Below are positions 21,441 through 35,329 of a DNA stretch of 64,000 nt, one piece after another. This DNA is from Colletotrichum lupini. Its lineage: Eukaryota; Ascomycota; Sordariomycetes; Glomerellales; Glomerellaceae. The stretch spans positions 620,001 through 684,000 of the forward strand of contig NC_064677.1 in the NCBI RefSeq assembly GCF_023278565.1, given 5' to 3'. Position numbers and translations under genes: made by a program. Numbering within the stretch: position 1 is the stretch's first letter; every line of letters begins with the position of its first letter. A model generated the notes under the pieces. The model had not been told where the DNA came from. It saw nothing but the letters and a program-made list of their open reading frames with translations, and did no database searches.

Positions 21441-24400
21441 TGTCGCTGTCTCGTTCTCGACTCTGTAAGCAAATGCTACAGTGACTCGATTGTCGTTGTC
21501 GACTGGCTGTTGCTCTATCCGCGTGTATGCAGTGTTCGCAAGACGGCGAGTGAGGCTCCCAACGTCAAAGTCAACCAATATTCGAACGATCACTCATCAA
21601 GAAATAAAAACCCAAGAGACAAAAGATGAAAGGGAGAAAGAGGATTCAAAAGGGCAGAAATGCATACAGACATGCAGGGGGCCCCGGACGAGGTGCCGAC
21701 CCCATTATTAAAAGGCATCAGCATTTGAGGCAGCAGGGGGTCAGATTGACTACACCATCTCAGGCGGAGAGGAGCGGGAGAGAAACGCCAGTCAACGGGT
21801 GGACTGGGGATTGGCTTATTTGACACTCCGCCCCTTGACGCCACGAACCAATTCATGAAGGATCATCGTCTCTTGAGGTGGCTCTGCAGCGGTAAATTAG
21901 GTTCCTACTGGCCGACGAATGGTTGGGTACAACGCTGCCGGTGCATCTGCGAAACAATGTGGCCAGGTCCAGGAAGATCGAGACTGGCGACATAAGCACA
22001 CCAAAAGCTCACACCAAAGTCCCCTTAGGACGGTGAGACAGCATAAGATGGGCGTGACTTTCAGGCTTCCATAGTGGTCGATGGTCCTCTCCCTGTTTCG
22101 CGGAAATCCTGCAGGCCCACTCGCGCCGGCATTTGCTTGGCAAACCTGGGCGTCATCCTGTATACTAAAAGAAGAAAAGATGGACGCGGTTCTCGTGATA
22201 ACCGCGACTGAGAAAGGGAAAGAAATTTCACCAAGAGGCGCCAAGTTTACGTCGAAGCTCCACGGCGTCAAAGCCAACTCTAAATTCCGATAACCTTAAG
22301 AAAGAGTCAGCCACGCGGCCGTTGATGACAAGAAGTGAAACAAAACACAGAGTAGCCAGAAAACCAAAGGTGGGCGATAGCCGCCACTCGAAATTTAGCA
22401 GCGGGAGCTCGAGAAACCGAGCCAAACCGCTTGTGGGCGCAATTATAAGATAGTAAGCGCTAGCAACTCAGCCCTGTCTATTTGGGGGCGCGAAATGGTC
22501 GTCAAGGCAAACCTGGCACCAGGGATATCCCAGCTGGGTCGTCATCCTTCACATCCGGCCTTGATTGGATAAGATGGGCGACAACCGCGCCCGTCCGCAG
22601 TCGGAACTTGGACGCTGATCAGTCTGCTCGGATGCCAAAGTCCGACGGGCCTTCAAAGTTCAAAGAATTGAGGACGTTGTGGGCACGGGAATACCCCCTC
22701 GGGATCCCGTCGGGGTCAATCACGTAAATTGTGCTGCACCCTCGAGGCTACGAGGAAAAAGATCAGAAGGCCTATTCCTTACTTAACATGTTTATCCGTA
22801 GGGCCCAGGGATAGGTATCCAACAGCCACATGCATGCTCGTGCATTTTGGTTGCCGAGGGCACAGCAATATCCCGCAGGCCTGCCAAGCTCGTGCGCCAT
22901 CTTACTGGGTTCTGCCCGCACGTTGAGGACCACGCGAGAGTTGAGCTTATTGCCGCCCCAGCGAGCTCCATGAACTTGTGCCGGATCGTGCTGAGCTTCA
23001 AAAAAAAAAAAATTCAGCAGCATCTCATCATTAATTGTGTCTGCTAAAGATCATCCTTCCTTGTGTCCACCTCACTTTCGCGCGAGAGGTCAACGAATGT
23101 CGACGGCTCATTACTCCAACCTTTCTTATCTTCTGTGTCTACCAAGTTCCGTTCGACTACCTTTCGAGTACTATTGCCATGTCAGCTCCTCATATGATTT
23201 CCCGTCATTGCCGCTTATTCCCGGGATTGATCCCGCTCCCACTATCACGAAGCGTTGCGTAGACAGTTGCGAAGGAGAGGCAAATGGACTGCGTACCTTT
23301 GTCGGCCCAGGGTTTGTGTAAAGCGTGGATTAGGGAAGCAAAGGTCTTGGTTGCTCAACGGCATTGGCCTGCTCGCATTCGTCAGATCCGACGAAGGAAG
23401 GCTTTTGCGACTGATCGGCTCCTCCTGGAGTGGCCAGGCGGAATCGGACAGACACGGCTTCCAAACAAAAAGGGTTCTAGAGTCCAAGACAGTAGATTTT
23501 GGCCCCTGGAGATTGGTGTGTGTTCTTGCCGGCGTCCTTCCTCTTCAAGAAAATTGAACTCTACTCTTGCAATGAAAGGCGGCTTCAAATGAAGCTGTCT
23601 AGCTCGGTCTACCTCGCTTTTGCCCCATTTTTTCAACTTCGCTTGCGGTCTGGAGGAGTCCAGGATTTGCAGAATCATTGACTTGGCATCAGCTTCAGCG
23701 GATGCTCTTCCGGCTGACTGCATTGCTCATGTCCACTGTGGTCATGGAACTTGACTTCACAATAGCGCGCGGGCTCTCAACGCAGTAGGTAGATTTGTCA
23801 TCGTCGCGAGCCTGATGTCATTCTCTTTGGCGCGGTTTCATCGTGCAGGTGGGCGAGCTCTTAAGTTAAGTTCTATGGCCTCAACCGTTTGTGAAGTTTG
23901 GACCACAGCAAGACTCTCAGAGGCAATCATCCCTTCAATCACTGTAGCTTGCTTTCAAGCTGGCTTGAGCAGATTGTTGGCGCTTTCGCAGTGCTTTTGT
24001 CTTCTTTTTCCTTTCTGAGATATCCTTTAATCTTGTGAACAAGCCTTGGCGCTTGGAGGGTGTGGCATCAACCCGTGGAGCTGAGCTCACCAGATTGGCC
24101 CATTTCAATGAGGTTCATTAGGCAAATCCAGTCTCTCTCATAAGGTACCCGCCAATAGCCCTTTCAGATCATTAAAAACGTGTATTTGATTGAAGTAGGT
24201 GCGGAAGTAGGTGCGAAGGATCTCCACGTACTCTCGTCAATCCACTTATACACTGGATGAGACGGATTCTTCGTGGTGAAGTGAAAGTCCCAGTCAATCT
24301 CAGATTGCACGCTTTCATTAGGTAAAAAACGGAAAAAAAAAGAAAAAAGAAAACTTTGGACCGGCTGCACCAGTAGACCTGAAATAATAACGTGTTACCC

Positions 24401-24467
24401 ATATTTCAGTCATCATCCACATCACTAGTACATATCACTGCATACAGGTTTAATTGGGCAGAAGTAA
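21441..24467. other. Three-kilobase intergenic stretch, nothing recognised
   Basis: Ordinary composition with many short overlapping frames on all strands and no domain, signal peptide or splice-joined frame I can support. Poly-A (about 23000) and A-rich (about 24340) runs are present. It ends at the sharp change to AT-rich sequence near 24468-24540. Confidence 0.45.
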
Positions 24468-26002
24468 TGTCTAAGGCTATATATCAGGCCTCGCCGGTCA
24501 GGCCTCGTCGGTTAAGGGATAGCTCAGGGGTATAAAGAGGGGGACTAAGTAATAAAGGAATAACTTAGGTATATATAGAGCGCTAATAATATACCTCGAG
24601 AGAAGGGTAGATTTTAATAATTTATTTTTTAAACCCTAATAATAATTAGCCTTTATAAGGTTTTTTTTTTTTTATATACTTATTAATAATTTAAAATTTT
24701 TATTTATAAAGGGAATTAAGTTAAAAATTTAAAATATTAATAAAAATAAAATATAATAAAAGAGTATAGTTAGTATTATAATAATAATAAAAAGGTAACT
24801 TTTTTTTATTAAAACCCTTAGAATTACCTCCTTTTTAATATATAATATAAAAACGAAGTATAATAAAATAAATAATATAATAATAATATAAAGGGACCGT
24901 ATTATTAAAAGTATTAACGAATTTTAAATAAAATAACAAACCTCTTATTCTTATTTATTAATACTTAAACTAAATAATAAATAATAAGTTAGTAAAATTA
25001 TAAAAATAAGAACGATAATTAAAAAAGAAAATCCTTATTATAATATATAAAGAGCGTTTATATAAAAAATAAGTAAATTTAGAATATTTATAAAGCTCTT
25101 TAAATAGCCCAGCCCCCGTATTAAAGGTTATAGTTTTAGTTATAATAACCTCGGAGGTTAGTTTTAATATAAATAAGAACGTAAACTCTTAAACTAAAGA
25201 TAGTTTAATAAATAAAGCTATACTTAAAGTACTATTTAAATAATAATAAAGTAATAAGTTTATACTACTTAAGCCTCTATTTACTAGCTCCTTTTTAACT
25301 TAAATAAGTATTATAAGCGGGACGTTTATATTTAGATTATTATCCCTTTTTAACTTATTATATATTAATAAATTAGTACGGGATTTATAAAGCTTTTTAT
25401 TTAACTATTATTATTATTTTAATTTATAAGCTTAATAAATAAAAATAGATTATAATAAAGTAATATATATAGTTAGCTATTTAAGTAGTAGTATAAAAAC
25501 CTTTTAAATATATTATATTTTTAACTATTAAAGGATCCCTAGGTTTATAATAAACTAAGTTATATAAGAAGAACTAAAGACTTTTTTATCAAATAACTTA
25601 TCTAATCTCGTTGATTAGGGAATAGTAATAAATATATAACTAAATAGTACTTTATAAAATTAGAAAAAGAAAATTAATAAGTTTATTAACTATATTAATA
25701 AGCTTAAAATAGAATTAAAATATATTTTAATAGAGAAATAAAGGATCTTTATATTATTAAGTAAGCTACGGCCCGAACTATGCTTTATAATGATATTATA
25801 AATAGAACTTTTACGGACTTATTTATAATTAATATTATTAATAAGACGTATTAAATAATCCTTATTATTAATAAGGAGCTTATAAACGTCCTTTAAGTAA
25901 TACTTTAATTTAAATTTAAATAAGTTAATAAGAAGATATTAGGATATTAATAAGTTAAGTACGTAAGGAATATACCGTAACTTACTTAGTAAGGATACTA
26001 TA

Positions 26003-26044
26003 TATTATAATTATAAAAAGATTAGTTATATTATAAAAGATTAC
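26003..26044 (+). pseudogene. Gypsy B gag zinc knuckle, RIP-destroyed
   Basis: The reading YYNYKKISYIIKDY has the spacing of CX2CX4HX4C with every Cys and the His replaced by Tyr. TGY to TAY and CAY to TAY are exactly the codon changes RIP makes. Nucleic-acid binding would be lost. Confidence 0.7.
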
Positions 26045-26241
26045 TTATAATTATAGGAGTAGTATTAGTAATACTATAATTACGGTAAGATTAAGTACTT
26101 TATTAATAACTACTTAAGCGTTATATATTATAAATATAATTAAAAGGGTAATAAGGCCGCTAGCTATCAATTAGACTTTATTTTGGCTAAGTAGTATAAA
26201 CTGATAATAAGCTCGAATGTTATTTTAATAAGGAGAATAGT

Positions 26242-26780
26242 ATTACGGCTAGCTAGTCGTAATAAGTATATTAATAAAAGTTAAGGCTACGAGTACTAAG
26301 TAAATAATATTATAATTATAAATAGCTTCCCTAAAACTATATTTATAAATTATAAAATAAATAAAGCTCTAGTAATTAATCGTAGTCTTATTAAGAGGGG
26401 TTCTTAGTAAAGATAGTTAAAAACGATTATAAAATTTAATATTAAGTTAATTATTAAAAAAGCTATAAAAAGTTTATCCTTAAGCCTAGCTTAAGTTTAT
26501 ACTATATATAAGTCTATTTATAAATATATTTTTTATTATAATTACTCTTATTTATTTAGGTAATTACTTAATAAATATTAATAAGCGCTTATTTAAAGTA
26601 ATTATAGTAATTATTTTATTACGTAATTACTACTTCTTATTTATATATAACTTATTTATAATTCTTTTATTCTATAAAAGTTACTTTATATTCTTATATT
26701 TTTATATATGTAATATATTATAACTATTATAAGCTTATAAGGCGGGCCCTAGTTTTAGTTATATATATTAAGTCGTAATA
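26242..26780 (-). repeat. LTR of gypsy A, left copy
   Basis: Begins TATTACGGCTAGC and ends GTCGTAATA; the unmutated termini would be TGTTAC...GTAACA, so short inverted ends are present. Matches 34183-34722 with mainly C/T and G/A differences. Confidence 0.88.
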
Positions 26781-27429
26781 TTAGGTCTCTTTTTTAAAAG
26801 TCTTATTTTTATAAACTTATAAGTAAGTTATTATAGCTTAAGTTAGAGCTAGTTAAGTAATTCTTTTAAAAATACTAAGATATTTACTAAATCTTTAATA
26901 TATTATTAACTAAAGCTTATTTTTAAAATTAAAGAGCGAGGATTCGAAATTATAATACTTTATTTATTTTATTATTTATTAGGGCAAAGATATAAAATAT
27001 TAAAAAGTAAATTAAGGTATTATAAGTATATATATCGTAGTCGTTTTTATAACGCAATTACTAATATTATATATAATTATAGGTTTTTTTTTTTTTAGTA
27101 TTTTTTTATATTAATCGTACTCGTAATAGATCGTTTTTTATTTAAAATTAATAGGTTAGAACGTAGAGAGGAAGTAAAAGAGCTTTTCTTTAAAAAATAA
27201 GTAAAAACTTTATATTATATATAAACTAAAATAAATTAGTTTTTATTAAAATTAAATCGTTTTTTTTAAAAAAAAAGAATAGTATTTAAAAGGGGTAAAG
27301 CGATTCCTAATCTTCTTAATATTATTAACGAGGATAAGTTAATTATTATATAAAAGGCGTAATTTAATAATACTTTTACGGTAATTAACTAAGACGCTAT
27401 AATAACTAAGAATTCTAATTTTAATTTTA

Positions 27430-27590
27430 ATTTTAGTATTTTAAAAAGAATTCCTAAGAGTTTTAGAAATTTATAATAAGTTCTTATATATTTTTTTCGT
27501 ATCTATAGCCCTTCTATTTAATAAGAAATTCTTATATTTTATTCTTAATTATATAGTTAATAATTCGTTTAATTTTGTATTTTAGTTAAT
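27430..27590 (-). pseudogene. Gypsy A integrase C-terminal chromodomain, RIP-degraded
   Basis: On the minus strand residues reading KYKIKRIINYIIKN followed by EFLIK-KGYRYEKN line up with the chromodomain pattern YEVExIxxxR...FLIKWKGY...NTWEP; the Trp of WKGY is now a stop codon (TGG to TAG/TAA, the RIP change). In this clade the domain binds methylated histone H3 and directs integration to heterochromatin. Confidence 0.75.
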
Positions 27591-29499
27591 TTAGTTTAAT
27601 AATAATATAATGTTTTATATATAATCTTTTTCATATAAATTTAAATAATAAAATATAAAAAATAGGATAGTATCGTATTATATTTAGTAATTTTAGCTCG
27701 TAATTAATTAATAAGACTTTTTTAATAATTTTAAAAGGTCTAAGTTTTTTATAATTTAATTTATTACTTAGTCATTTCGTTTTAATATTATAATAAAAGA
27801 GATAGGCATTATCCCCCTTTTTTGAAAATAGGTCTTTAATTTTTAATTTATCCGCGTTTTCTTTTATACGCTATTATATAAACTCGAGGTTTATTAATAC
27901 TTATTTATAAATCTTTTTAAATTTACTTACGTTTACTATAGCTCTTATACCTTATAGTCCTTATTATACTTTTTTATATATTATTAATTAGAATTTATAA
28001 TTAAAATAAAACGGAGATTCTTTTATACTTTTATTAACTATATTATTATATACGAACTAGGTTATTAATAAAAACACTACTTAATTATCCTAGTTATAAT
28101 TTATATAATAACGAAGGTATATCTTAAGGATCTAGTTAATCCTTTTTATTTATTTATTAGTTCATAAATAAAATAATATTAATAGTTTATAGTCTATACC
28201 AAGTTATAAAACTAAAAATTTCTAAAACTGTAAGATAAATAACTTATTTCTATCTAAAATAATTTCTTTTAATAAATTATAATTCGAGAATATAGTCTTA
28301 GTAAATATATATATTAGGTCTTTTATAATATTTAATTTTTTATAAAAAATAAAGTATACGAACTTAATAAGCCGATTAACTATAATTAAGATACTATCGT
28401 ACTATATTTTAATAAATAATTCTCTAGATTTTAATAGTTTAATAATAAAGTCCTATATAATTAATTACTATATTTCTATTAATAATTATAATAGTTATAG
28501 CTCGCTATAAAGTTTATATAAGCTATTTTTACTTTTTTTATAAATTATATAATCCTTAATTATTTTTATAATTTTAGTACGTATGATAAATTTATTATAA
28601 TACTAATAAATCCGTTTTTATATTTTAATAATTCTTTAATAACTATATATTAATATATTATAAATTTTTATAACAAGCTTAGGGGTTATTTTTCTAATTA
28701 GGCTAGTATTAATCATTTTAATTATTATAAAGAGCTTCGTAATTAGTATAAAGCTACTATCTTTTTCTTATTTAAAAATAACTTATATTTTTTTAAAAAC
28801 CGTAACTTCGTAATTAGGTTTTTTATTAAGAGCGTCTATTTTATTATTTTCTAAACCCTTTTAATAAATAATTTAAAAATCAAATTTAGATAAGAATTCG
28901 CTCTATTTAACTTATTATTTATTTAAGTTCTTATTTATTATAAAATCTATAAAGTTCTTATAATTTATATAAATTATAACTTCGTATTTAGTTCTAAATA
29001 ACTATAGCCTCTATTTTTAAAATACTTTAATAATAGCTATTAATTCCTTATTATAGATTTACTAATTTAATTCTATTTTATAAAATACTTTAAAATAAAA
29101 ATAATATAAATAAAGTTTTTTTTATTTATTTTATTATTCCAAGACTACTCTTATAGCGAAGTTTAAAGTATTAATTTCGATTTTAAAAAGTTTTTAGGGG
29201 TTTAGGATTATAATAACTAGTTTAAAAACGACTATATTCTTAATTTTAATAAATACTTCTTTATACTTAAGATCTTAAATAAATAAGGTATCTTTTTATA
29301 TTAAGTTATTAAAAAGTTTAATTATATTAATATAGGTTTTAAAACATCGTTAATAAAAATTAATAAATCCTAAGAATCCTTATATATCCTTAACGTTTTA
29401 TAATATAAGCTAGTCCCTAATTACTTTCATTTTTAATACTTATACATAAATTTATTTTAATATAATAACATATTTAAAAAAGTCTACTTTTTATATATA

Positions 29500-29720
29500 A
29501 AACTCGTACTTAGAGGGTTTAATATATAGCTTAGCGTTTTAAAACTTTTAAAATATTATATAAATATACTTTTTATATATTTTAAAATTAAAAAAAAAGA
29601 TAAAAATATTATTAATATAAATAATAATAAAAATATCAACGTACTCCCGGAGTAAATAATTAATTATTATTTAAAAAGTTATCAATGCGTTAATAAGTCT
29701 AAAGGGTATAATAAGGTATT
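29500..29720 (-). pseudogene. Gypsy A reverse transcriptase core, catalytic site lost
   Basis: The minus-strand reading GLINALITF, then REYVDIF, then YINN, follows the gypsy RT pattern GLTNAPATFQ...YLDD. Both catalytic aspartates (29619-29608) have become Asn, a GAT to AAT change on each codon, in keeping with RIP. Downstream KPSKYEFYIKKVDF matches the segment after the active site in gypsy RT. Confidence 0.8.
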
Positions 29721-30886
29721 TAAAAAGTCTTTTATAAATTTAGAATATCGTTTTTTATTTATCTCTTTCTTTAACCTAAATCTAATTAAATACTTTTTTA
29801 AGATTTATAATAATAAACTAATTAGCTCCGTAAAATAAATTTCTAAGCTTAGTAATAAGTAATAAGGGATAGTAATTCTTTTTTATAATTTCGTTAAGTC
29901 TTCTATAGTTAATAACTAGTTTTTATTTTTTTACTCTTTTTTTTAATATAAAAAATAAAAGTAATTTTATAAAAGAATTCAATAATTAAATAAGTCCTTT
30001 TTTAAGCTTTTTATTAATATATTTATTAAAATATTCCTATTCTTCTTAATTTATTAAATATATTAAAAAGAACTTAGGTTACGTTTTCTTTTTAGGTTCG
30101 ATTTTTATATCTTAGTTACTATATTCTAATAATCCTATTTCTTTAAGTTTTATAAATAGCTTTATATATATCTAGTACTTTTTAAGTATAATTTAAAGTT
30201 ATTACGATTTTTAATTATTAATATTAGTTATAAACTTCTTAGAGCTTTTTATTATTTTAATAAAAGCTATATATCGTATTTATTTTCGTTTTTTAAGAGT
30301 TTTTAAAAATCCGTTTAAACCCTTTTTTTTAAGTCGTTTAGTAACTAGATTTTTTTAGAGGACCTAGTTAATAATTCAATCTATTTATAAGTTATACTTT
30401 TATAACTATAAAATTCTTAAAATAACGTTAATATTTCTAATCTCTATAATATCGTACTATAGTTATTCTTATTAATTATTAATATGTATTAAAATATATA
30501 CGGTTTCTTAATTAATATATTTATAGTTATAGTTAACTCGTTTTCTTTTAACTATTTATAATTAATATAAGTTATTTTTTTATATTTATAATAAATTAAA
30601 TTTATTTATTACTCTTAGTAAAATATAGGTTTTTTATACGCTACTATTAATAATAATATTTAATTCTTAGTTATAAATATTAAAACTAACTTATAAATAT
30701 ACGTCGTTACGTTATTTAGTTATATATAAGAACTTTCTTTCTATTTTCATTTTTCGTTATCTTTTTATATTTAGCTTTTTTAGTTTTTTATTATACGCTT
30801 TTTTTATTAAGCACTTTATTTACGTAGTTCTTATTATTCTCTCTAAGCTTTAGCTTTTTTAATATAATAAACTTAGTATTAGTTAT

Positions 30887-31968
30887 GTAGTGGTTTTTTT
30901 CCGGCTTTATAAGCGCAAAAGATCGACCTTAACGGGATTACGCTTTTAAAGGAAATTATATAATACGGTATACTTTTTAATTATATAATACGCGTAATAT
31001 GCCCTAAGTACGTACTTAACGTAATATAGTGATTTTAATATAAAAACCGCTATATAATTTAAAATAGGTAAGCTACTCTTTTTATTACGTAGTAGCGCTA
31101 GTTAAAAAGGTTAATAATAGAGATCGGCCGTAATAATTAACTATAATAGTTAACTATAATAATTAAAAACGGCCCTTAATTATAGAAGTTCTAAACTTTA
31201 ATAGCGATATAGAGGTTTTTAAAAAAAGGGCTAAATAGGCTAATATTTATTACTTATATTAGAGCTCATAAAAATTCTTTTTATCCTTATCGCTTTTAAT
31301 ATTACCTAAAGCTGCTTTCTATTTAAACTAAATACATTTATTAAATAAATTTACTAAATAAACTTATTAATATATTAACTACTACTCTCTTAGTATATAG
31401 CTAGTAATTAGTGGGCTAAAGATGCCTGTTAATAAGTTTACCCTTTTTAGGCTAGGCGCCCTCGGCTAGCTTAATATTATAGCTATTATAATTAATATAA
31501 GTACGCCCGAGGATGAGTAAAGTACTTTTTAATAGTACGGAATTTAATTAAGTAATAATACGAACGTTATAAATAGCCGGGCTAATACGGACGTTGAAAT
31601 TTAGTATATTAACGCTAGCTTAAAAATTATATTTTATAAAGCTAAAAATCCTTTTAATACGGGCTATATTATAAATATAAGGGAATATATAAGGGGCCTC
31701 CTAATTTTTAATAAAAAAGAGTATATAATATAAAATTTAGCTACTTACGCGGGCTAGTACTAAGAGGTTTTATATATATTAGAGTAGGTATAGCTCGCCC
31801 TCTAAACGGCTAGAATTACGTAAGGGAAGGTTAGGAATTAATAAAAGGAAAATAATAGTTAAGTCGGTTAACTATTTTAATTAGTAATTAGGTATAGAAC
31901 GTAATATACTTAGTTTTCTTTAATACGTAATATACGGTACGGCCCCGGCGGATTGCTCTATCGGGGGG
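30887..31968. mobile_element. Element S1, 1082-bp non-autonomous insertion in gypsy A with 14-bp target duplication
   Basis: Begins GTAGTGGTTTTTTTCCGGC and ends GGATTGCTCTATCGGGGGG. It is flanked by an exact 14-bp duplication TTAGTATTAGTTAT (30873-30886 and 31969-31982). The same element, with the same two ends, recurs as S2 at 35611-36623. I see no terminal inverted repeat, LTR or open frame. The length of the target duplication fits target-primed reverse transcription (LINE/SINE type); read on the minus strand its 3' end has an A-rich GGAAAAAAACCACTAC. Family not recognised. Confidence 0.8.
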
Positions 31969-33238
31969 TTAGTATTAGTTATATTTATAATCTTTTTATT
32001 TTATATACTTATTATTAAGGTACTTTATAAAAAAGCTAGGGTCTAGGCTAAATATTATTTTATTATTATTATTAAAGCTTAGTAATATCTTACTAAGTAG
32101 TTAGTTTTCTATATAAATATCCTTAATAAGTTTATTATTATATTTTTATAAATAGAAACGACTATTTTATTTATACATAAAGTACTAAGGATATTTATTA
32201 TTTAGGTATTCTATTTAAAATAATTTTTTATAAAAAGGATTTTTAAAGTTAAATAGAGAGTGATTTTTATTTATATAGGGGGTTATTATAACCTTTTTAC
32301 GTTCTTTAGTTTTATAAAACTAAATAGTTTAATTATCCTTAAATAAATAAATATATTTTTATTATAGTTCGTTATTATCCTTTTTAAAACTAATATTATT
32401 AACGCTAAGTAGTACTTTATAATCGATTTTTATTTAAGTATATTATTAGGTAACGTTACGAAGTTTATTCGAATTATAAAATAATTTTATTTTATTAAAA
32501 TAAAAAGAGCTAGTTCCGATTTTAATATCTTCTTTCTTAAAGTTAAAGTTAAATTTTTTTTTATAATCTTAAAGTTAAGAGTTAGTTTTTTAATTATTTT
32601 AATCTTATTTTTATATAAGAGGTTTTAAGCTATTTTTTTATTTTATAAATAATTCTTTTTACTATTTATTCTTCGTATTATATAAATAGACTTAGTTAGG
32701 ATTCTATTTAAATCGAGTCCTTTTTTAAACTTAGTAAATTATTTCTAGTTTATATACTTTTATTATATTATATAAATAAGGCTATTTATAATTTCTTTAG
32801 TATTAGGTCCTCTTTTTTTAAATTTAAAGAGTTACTTTTTTATATTAGCTAGGAGTCTTTACTTAATTCGTCTTTTAAAAAAGTAAAATATATTTTTTAT
32901 AACGGGGTCTATTTTAGCTTTTTTTTTTATATTTTTATAAATCTAAGAGAGCGTAGTAATATATTTAATATTTTTTCTAAAAGTATAGGGTTAGTAAGTA
33001 AATTTCTTTTTATTATTATTACTAAAGTCCTAATAAATAATATAATATCGTATTCGGATCGTTTCTTATCCTTAAGTCGCTTTAAGTATTATTATATTTA
33101 TTTTTTATTATTTTAATAAATAAGATAATTATTATTATAATAAGCTATTTATAAGAGTTATTTATAGGGGACTTCTTTATTTATAATATTAGCTCGTTTT
33201 TTTAAAATAGGTTAATATTAAATACGCTTAAGTTATTA

Positions 33239-33280
33239 GTAATCTTTAGTTATATATCCTAGTTTATTATAGTTATAATA
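33239..33280 (-). pseudogene. Gypsy A gag zinc knuckle, RIP-destroyed
   Basis: The minus-strand reading YYNYNKLGYITKDY keeps CX2CX4HX4C spacing with Cys and His codons turned into Tyr. It lies about 0.9 kb from the right LTR, as expected for gag in an element transcribed leftward. Confidence 0.7.
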
Positions 33281-34182
33281 TTTAAAGTCTTTTTTTTAAT
33301 AAGGTTATTTTTTTTAATAATACTAAGATTTATTAGTCCACTATAATACTTTATTATAATAGTCGTTAGTTTATACTTACGTCCGTTATTAAGTTTAGCT
33401 CGGTTATTTTAAGTATTTTATCTTTTTTATTTAAAGCGTTATTTATAAAATCAATTATCGACTTTAATTATTATATTAATATAATTATAAAGCTTATTTA
33501 GTCGTTCTTATTAAAAGAAGTAATTATTAACTTCTTTTTTTAAATTATAATAAAAGGCTATTATAAGCATATTATTACTCTAATTAAGCTTAAAAATAAT
33601 CTATTTAAATTTAAATATATACTTACTAACTAATCCTTTTTATATAAGGGTTATAACCTTTTATTTAGTAATTCGTTTTTATTAAAGTTATTAAAGGGTT
33701 TTTTAAGTCTTTTTTAAATTTATTATAGTTATTAAAAATCTTTTTAGTATTTTTATTTTAAAAGTTACGTTCGTTTTTTAAATAGTCTCTTATAAAGGGC
33801 TCGAACTAAGTAAGGGTATCCTTTTTAAAAAATAAAATTACATAATAAACTTTATTAGTTTTAGTAATAAAAGAGGTTTTATAATAGTATAAGTAGGCTC
33901 TAATTTAAGTAAAAAATCCTTAGAGAGTATCCGGGGACTTATTATAAAGTTCTAATTTAGGGTATTTAGTTCTAAGTACTAAGGGAGGTCGGAGTACTAT
34001 AAGCTAAGTATAAGACTACTTATTTTTATTCTTAAGTTTAAGTATTATATTATATAGTTACTAAATAGTAGTTATAACTATTTTAATAAGCTGCGCCGTA
34101 CTATTATTATTATTAATTAATATATTCGTATTATTTAATTAGTTTTTTATAAAATAAACTTACTAAATAGGAATAATTAAAA

Positions 34183-34722
34183 TATTATAACTAGCTAGTT
34201 ATAATAAGTATATTAGTAAAAGTTAAGGCTATGAGTATTAAGTAAATAATATTATAGTTATAAATAGCTTTTTTAAAGCTATATTTATAAATCGTAAAAT
34301 AAGTAAGGCTTTAGTAATTAATCGTAGTCTTATTAAAAGGGGTTTTTAATAAAAATAGTTAAAAGTAATTATAAAATTTAATACTAAATTAATTACTAAA
34401 AAAGTTATAAAAAGTTTATTCTTAAGCCCGGCTTAAGTTTATATTATATATAAGTTTATTTATAAATATATCTTTTATTATAATTATTCTTATTTATTTA
34501 GGTAATTACTTAATAAATATTAATAAGCGCTTATTTAAAGTAATTATAATAATTACTTTATTATATAATTAGGACTTTTTATTTATATATAACTTATTTA
34601 TAGTTCTTTTATTTTATAGGAGTTACCTTATGTTCCCGTACTTTTATATATATAATATACCGTAGCCGCTATAAGCCTATAGGGCGGGCCCTAGTCTTAG
34701 TTATGTATATTACGTTGTAATA
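34183..34722 (-). repeat. LTR of gypsy A, right copy
   Basis: Starts TATTATAACTAGC and ends ACGTTGTAATA. Partner of 26242-26780, followed directly by the AATAG target duplication. Confidence 0.88.
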
Positions 34723-35329
34723 AATAGTTAGTAATTAATAAAGGTAGCGCTTAGACGTCCCGATCTATATATACTTAAACTATATATAAGAGAAGCTAAG
34801 CGCCCTTATTAACTTAGGAGTAGAAGGGAACGTAGTTAATATTAGGCTATTTAATAGTTTTAATATTAATTTACGAATTTATTCGTTACTATAGTTAGTA
34901 AATATTAAGGGTAAATAAATAGAAACGTTAAGAAGCTACTACTTATAGTTTTAAATTATTAATAATAATTACGTAACGGAGATATAGCTATATTACTTCG
35001 TAATAGCTAATATTATAATACTTATTCTTATTCTCGGCTTTTTTTAGCTAGAGGATATCGACTTATTAATTAGTGAGAAATAAAAAAAGTAGTAATATTT
35101 AATTTATAAACGATATATTTACTTAAATACCCTAAAAGAAGGGCTATTAAATAACTTAGTTTTAGTAATATTTATATGTATTATAATTAACTTGATTATA
35201 AATAGTAACGTAGTATTAGCGAGCGTAGCTAAGGATTAGAAACTATAATACTAGGACTTTAATAACTTATTTTTAAAAAAAAAGGCTATTTTATTACTAA
35301 ATAGAGTATTATATAACTATTATATTAAA

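Larger units (their letters stand above)
26242..34722 (-). mobile_element. Ty3/gypsy element A, complete chromodomain-type retrotransposon (chromovirus), RIP-mutated
   Basis: An 8.5-kb element with LTRs 26242-26780 (539 bp) and 34183-34722 (540 bp) and an exact 5-bp target duplication AATAG (26237-26241 and 34723-34727) taken from element B. On the minus strand the order is a gag zinc knuckle (33280-33239), reverse transcriptase (YLDD site at 29619-29608, then the KPSKxEFxxxxVDFL stretch near 29510), integrase C-terminal region, and a chromodomain (about 27590-27430). This order defines a chromovirus, a gypsy clade whose integrase is guided by histone binding. All frames are closed. It carries a secondary insertion, S1 (30887-31968). 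Confidence 0.9.

Noticed and set aside
30887..31968. S1/S2 as a pair of LTRs of one larger retrotransposon
   Set aside because: Each has its own distinct 14-15 bp target duplication and each interrupts a different gypsy element, so they are independent insertions.
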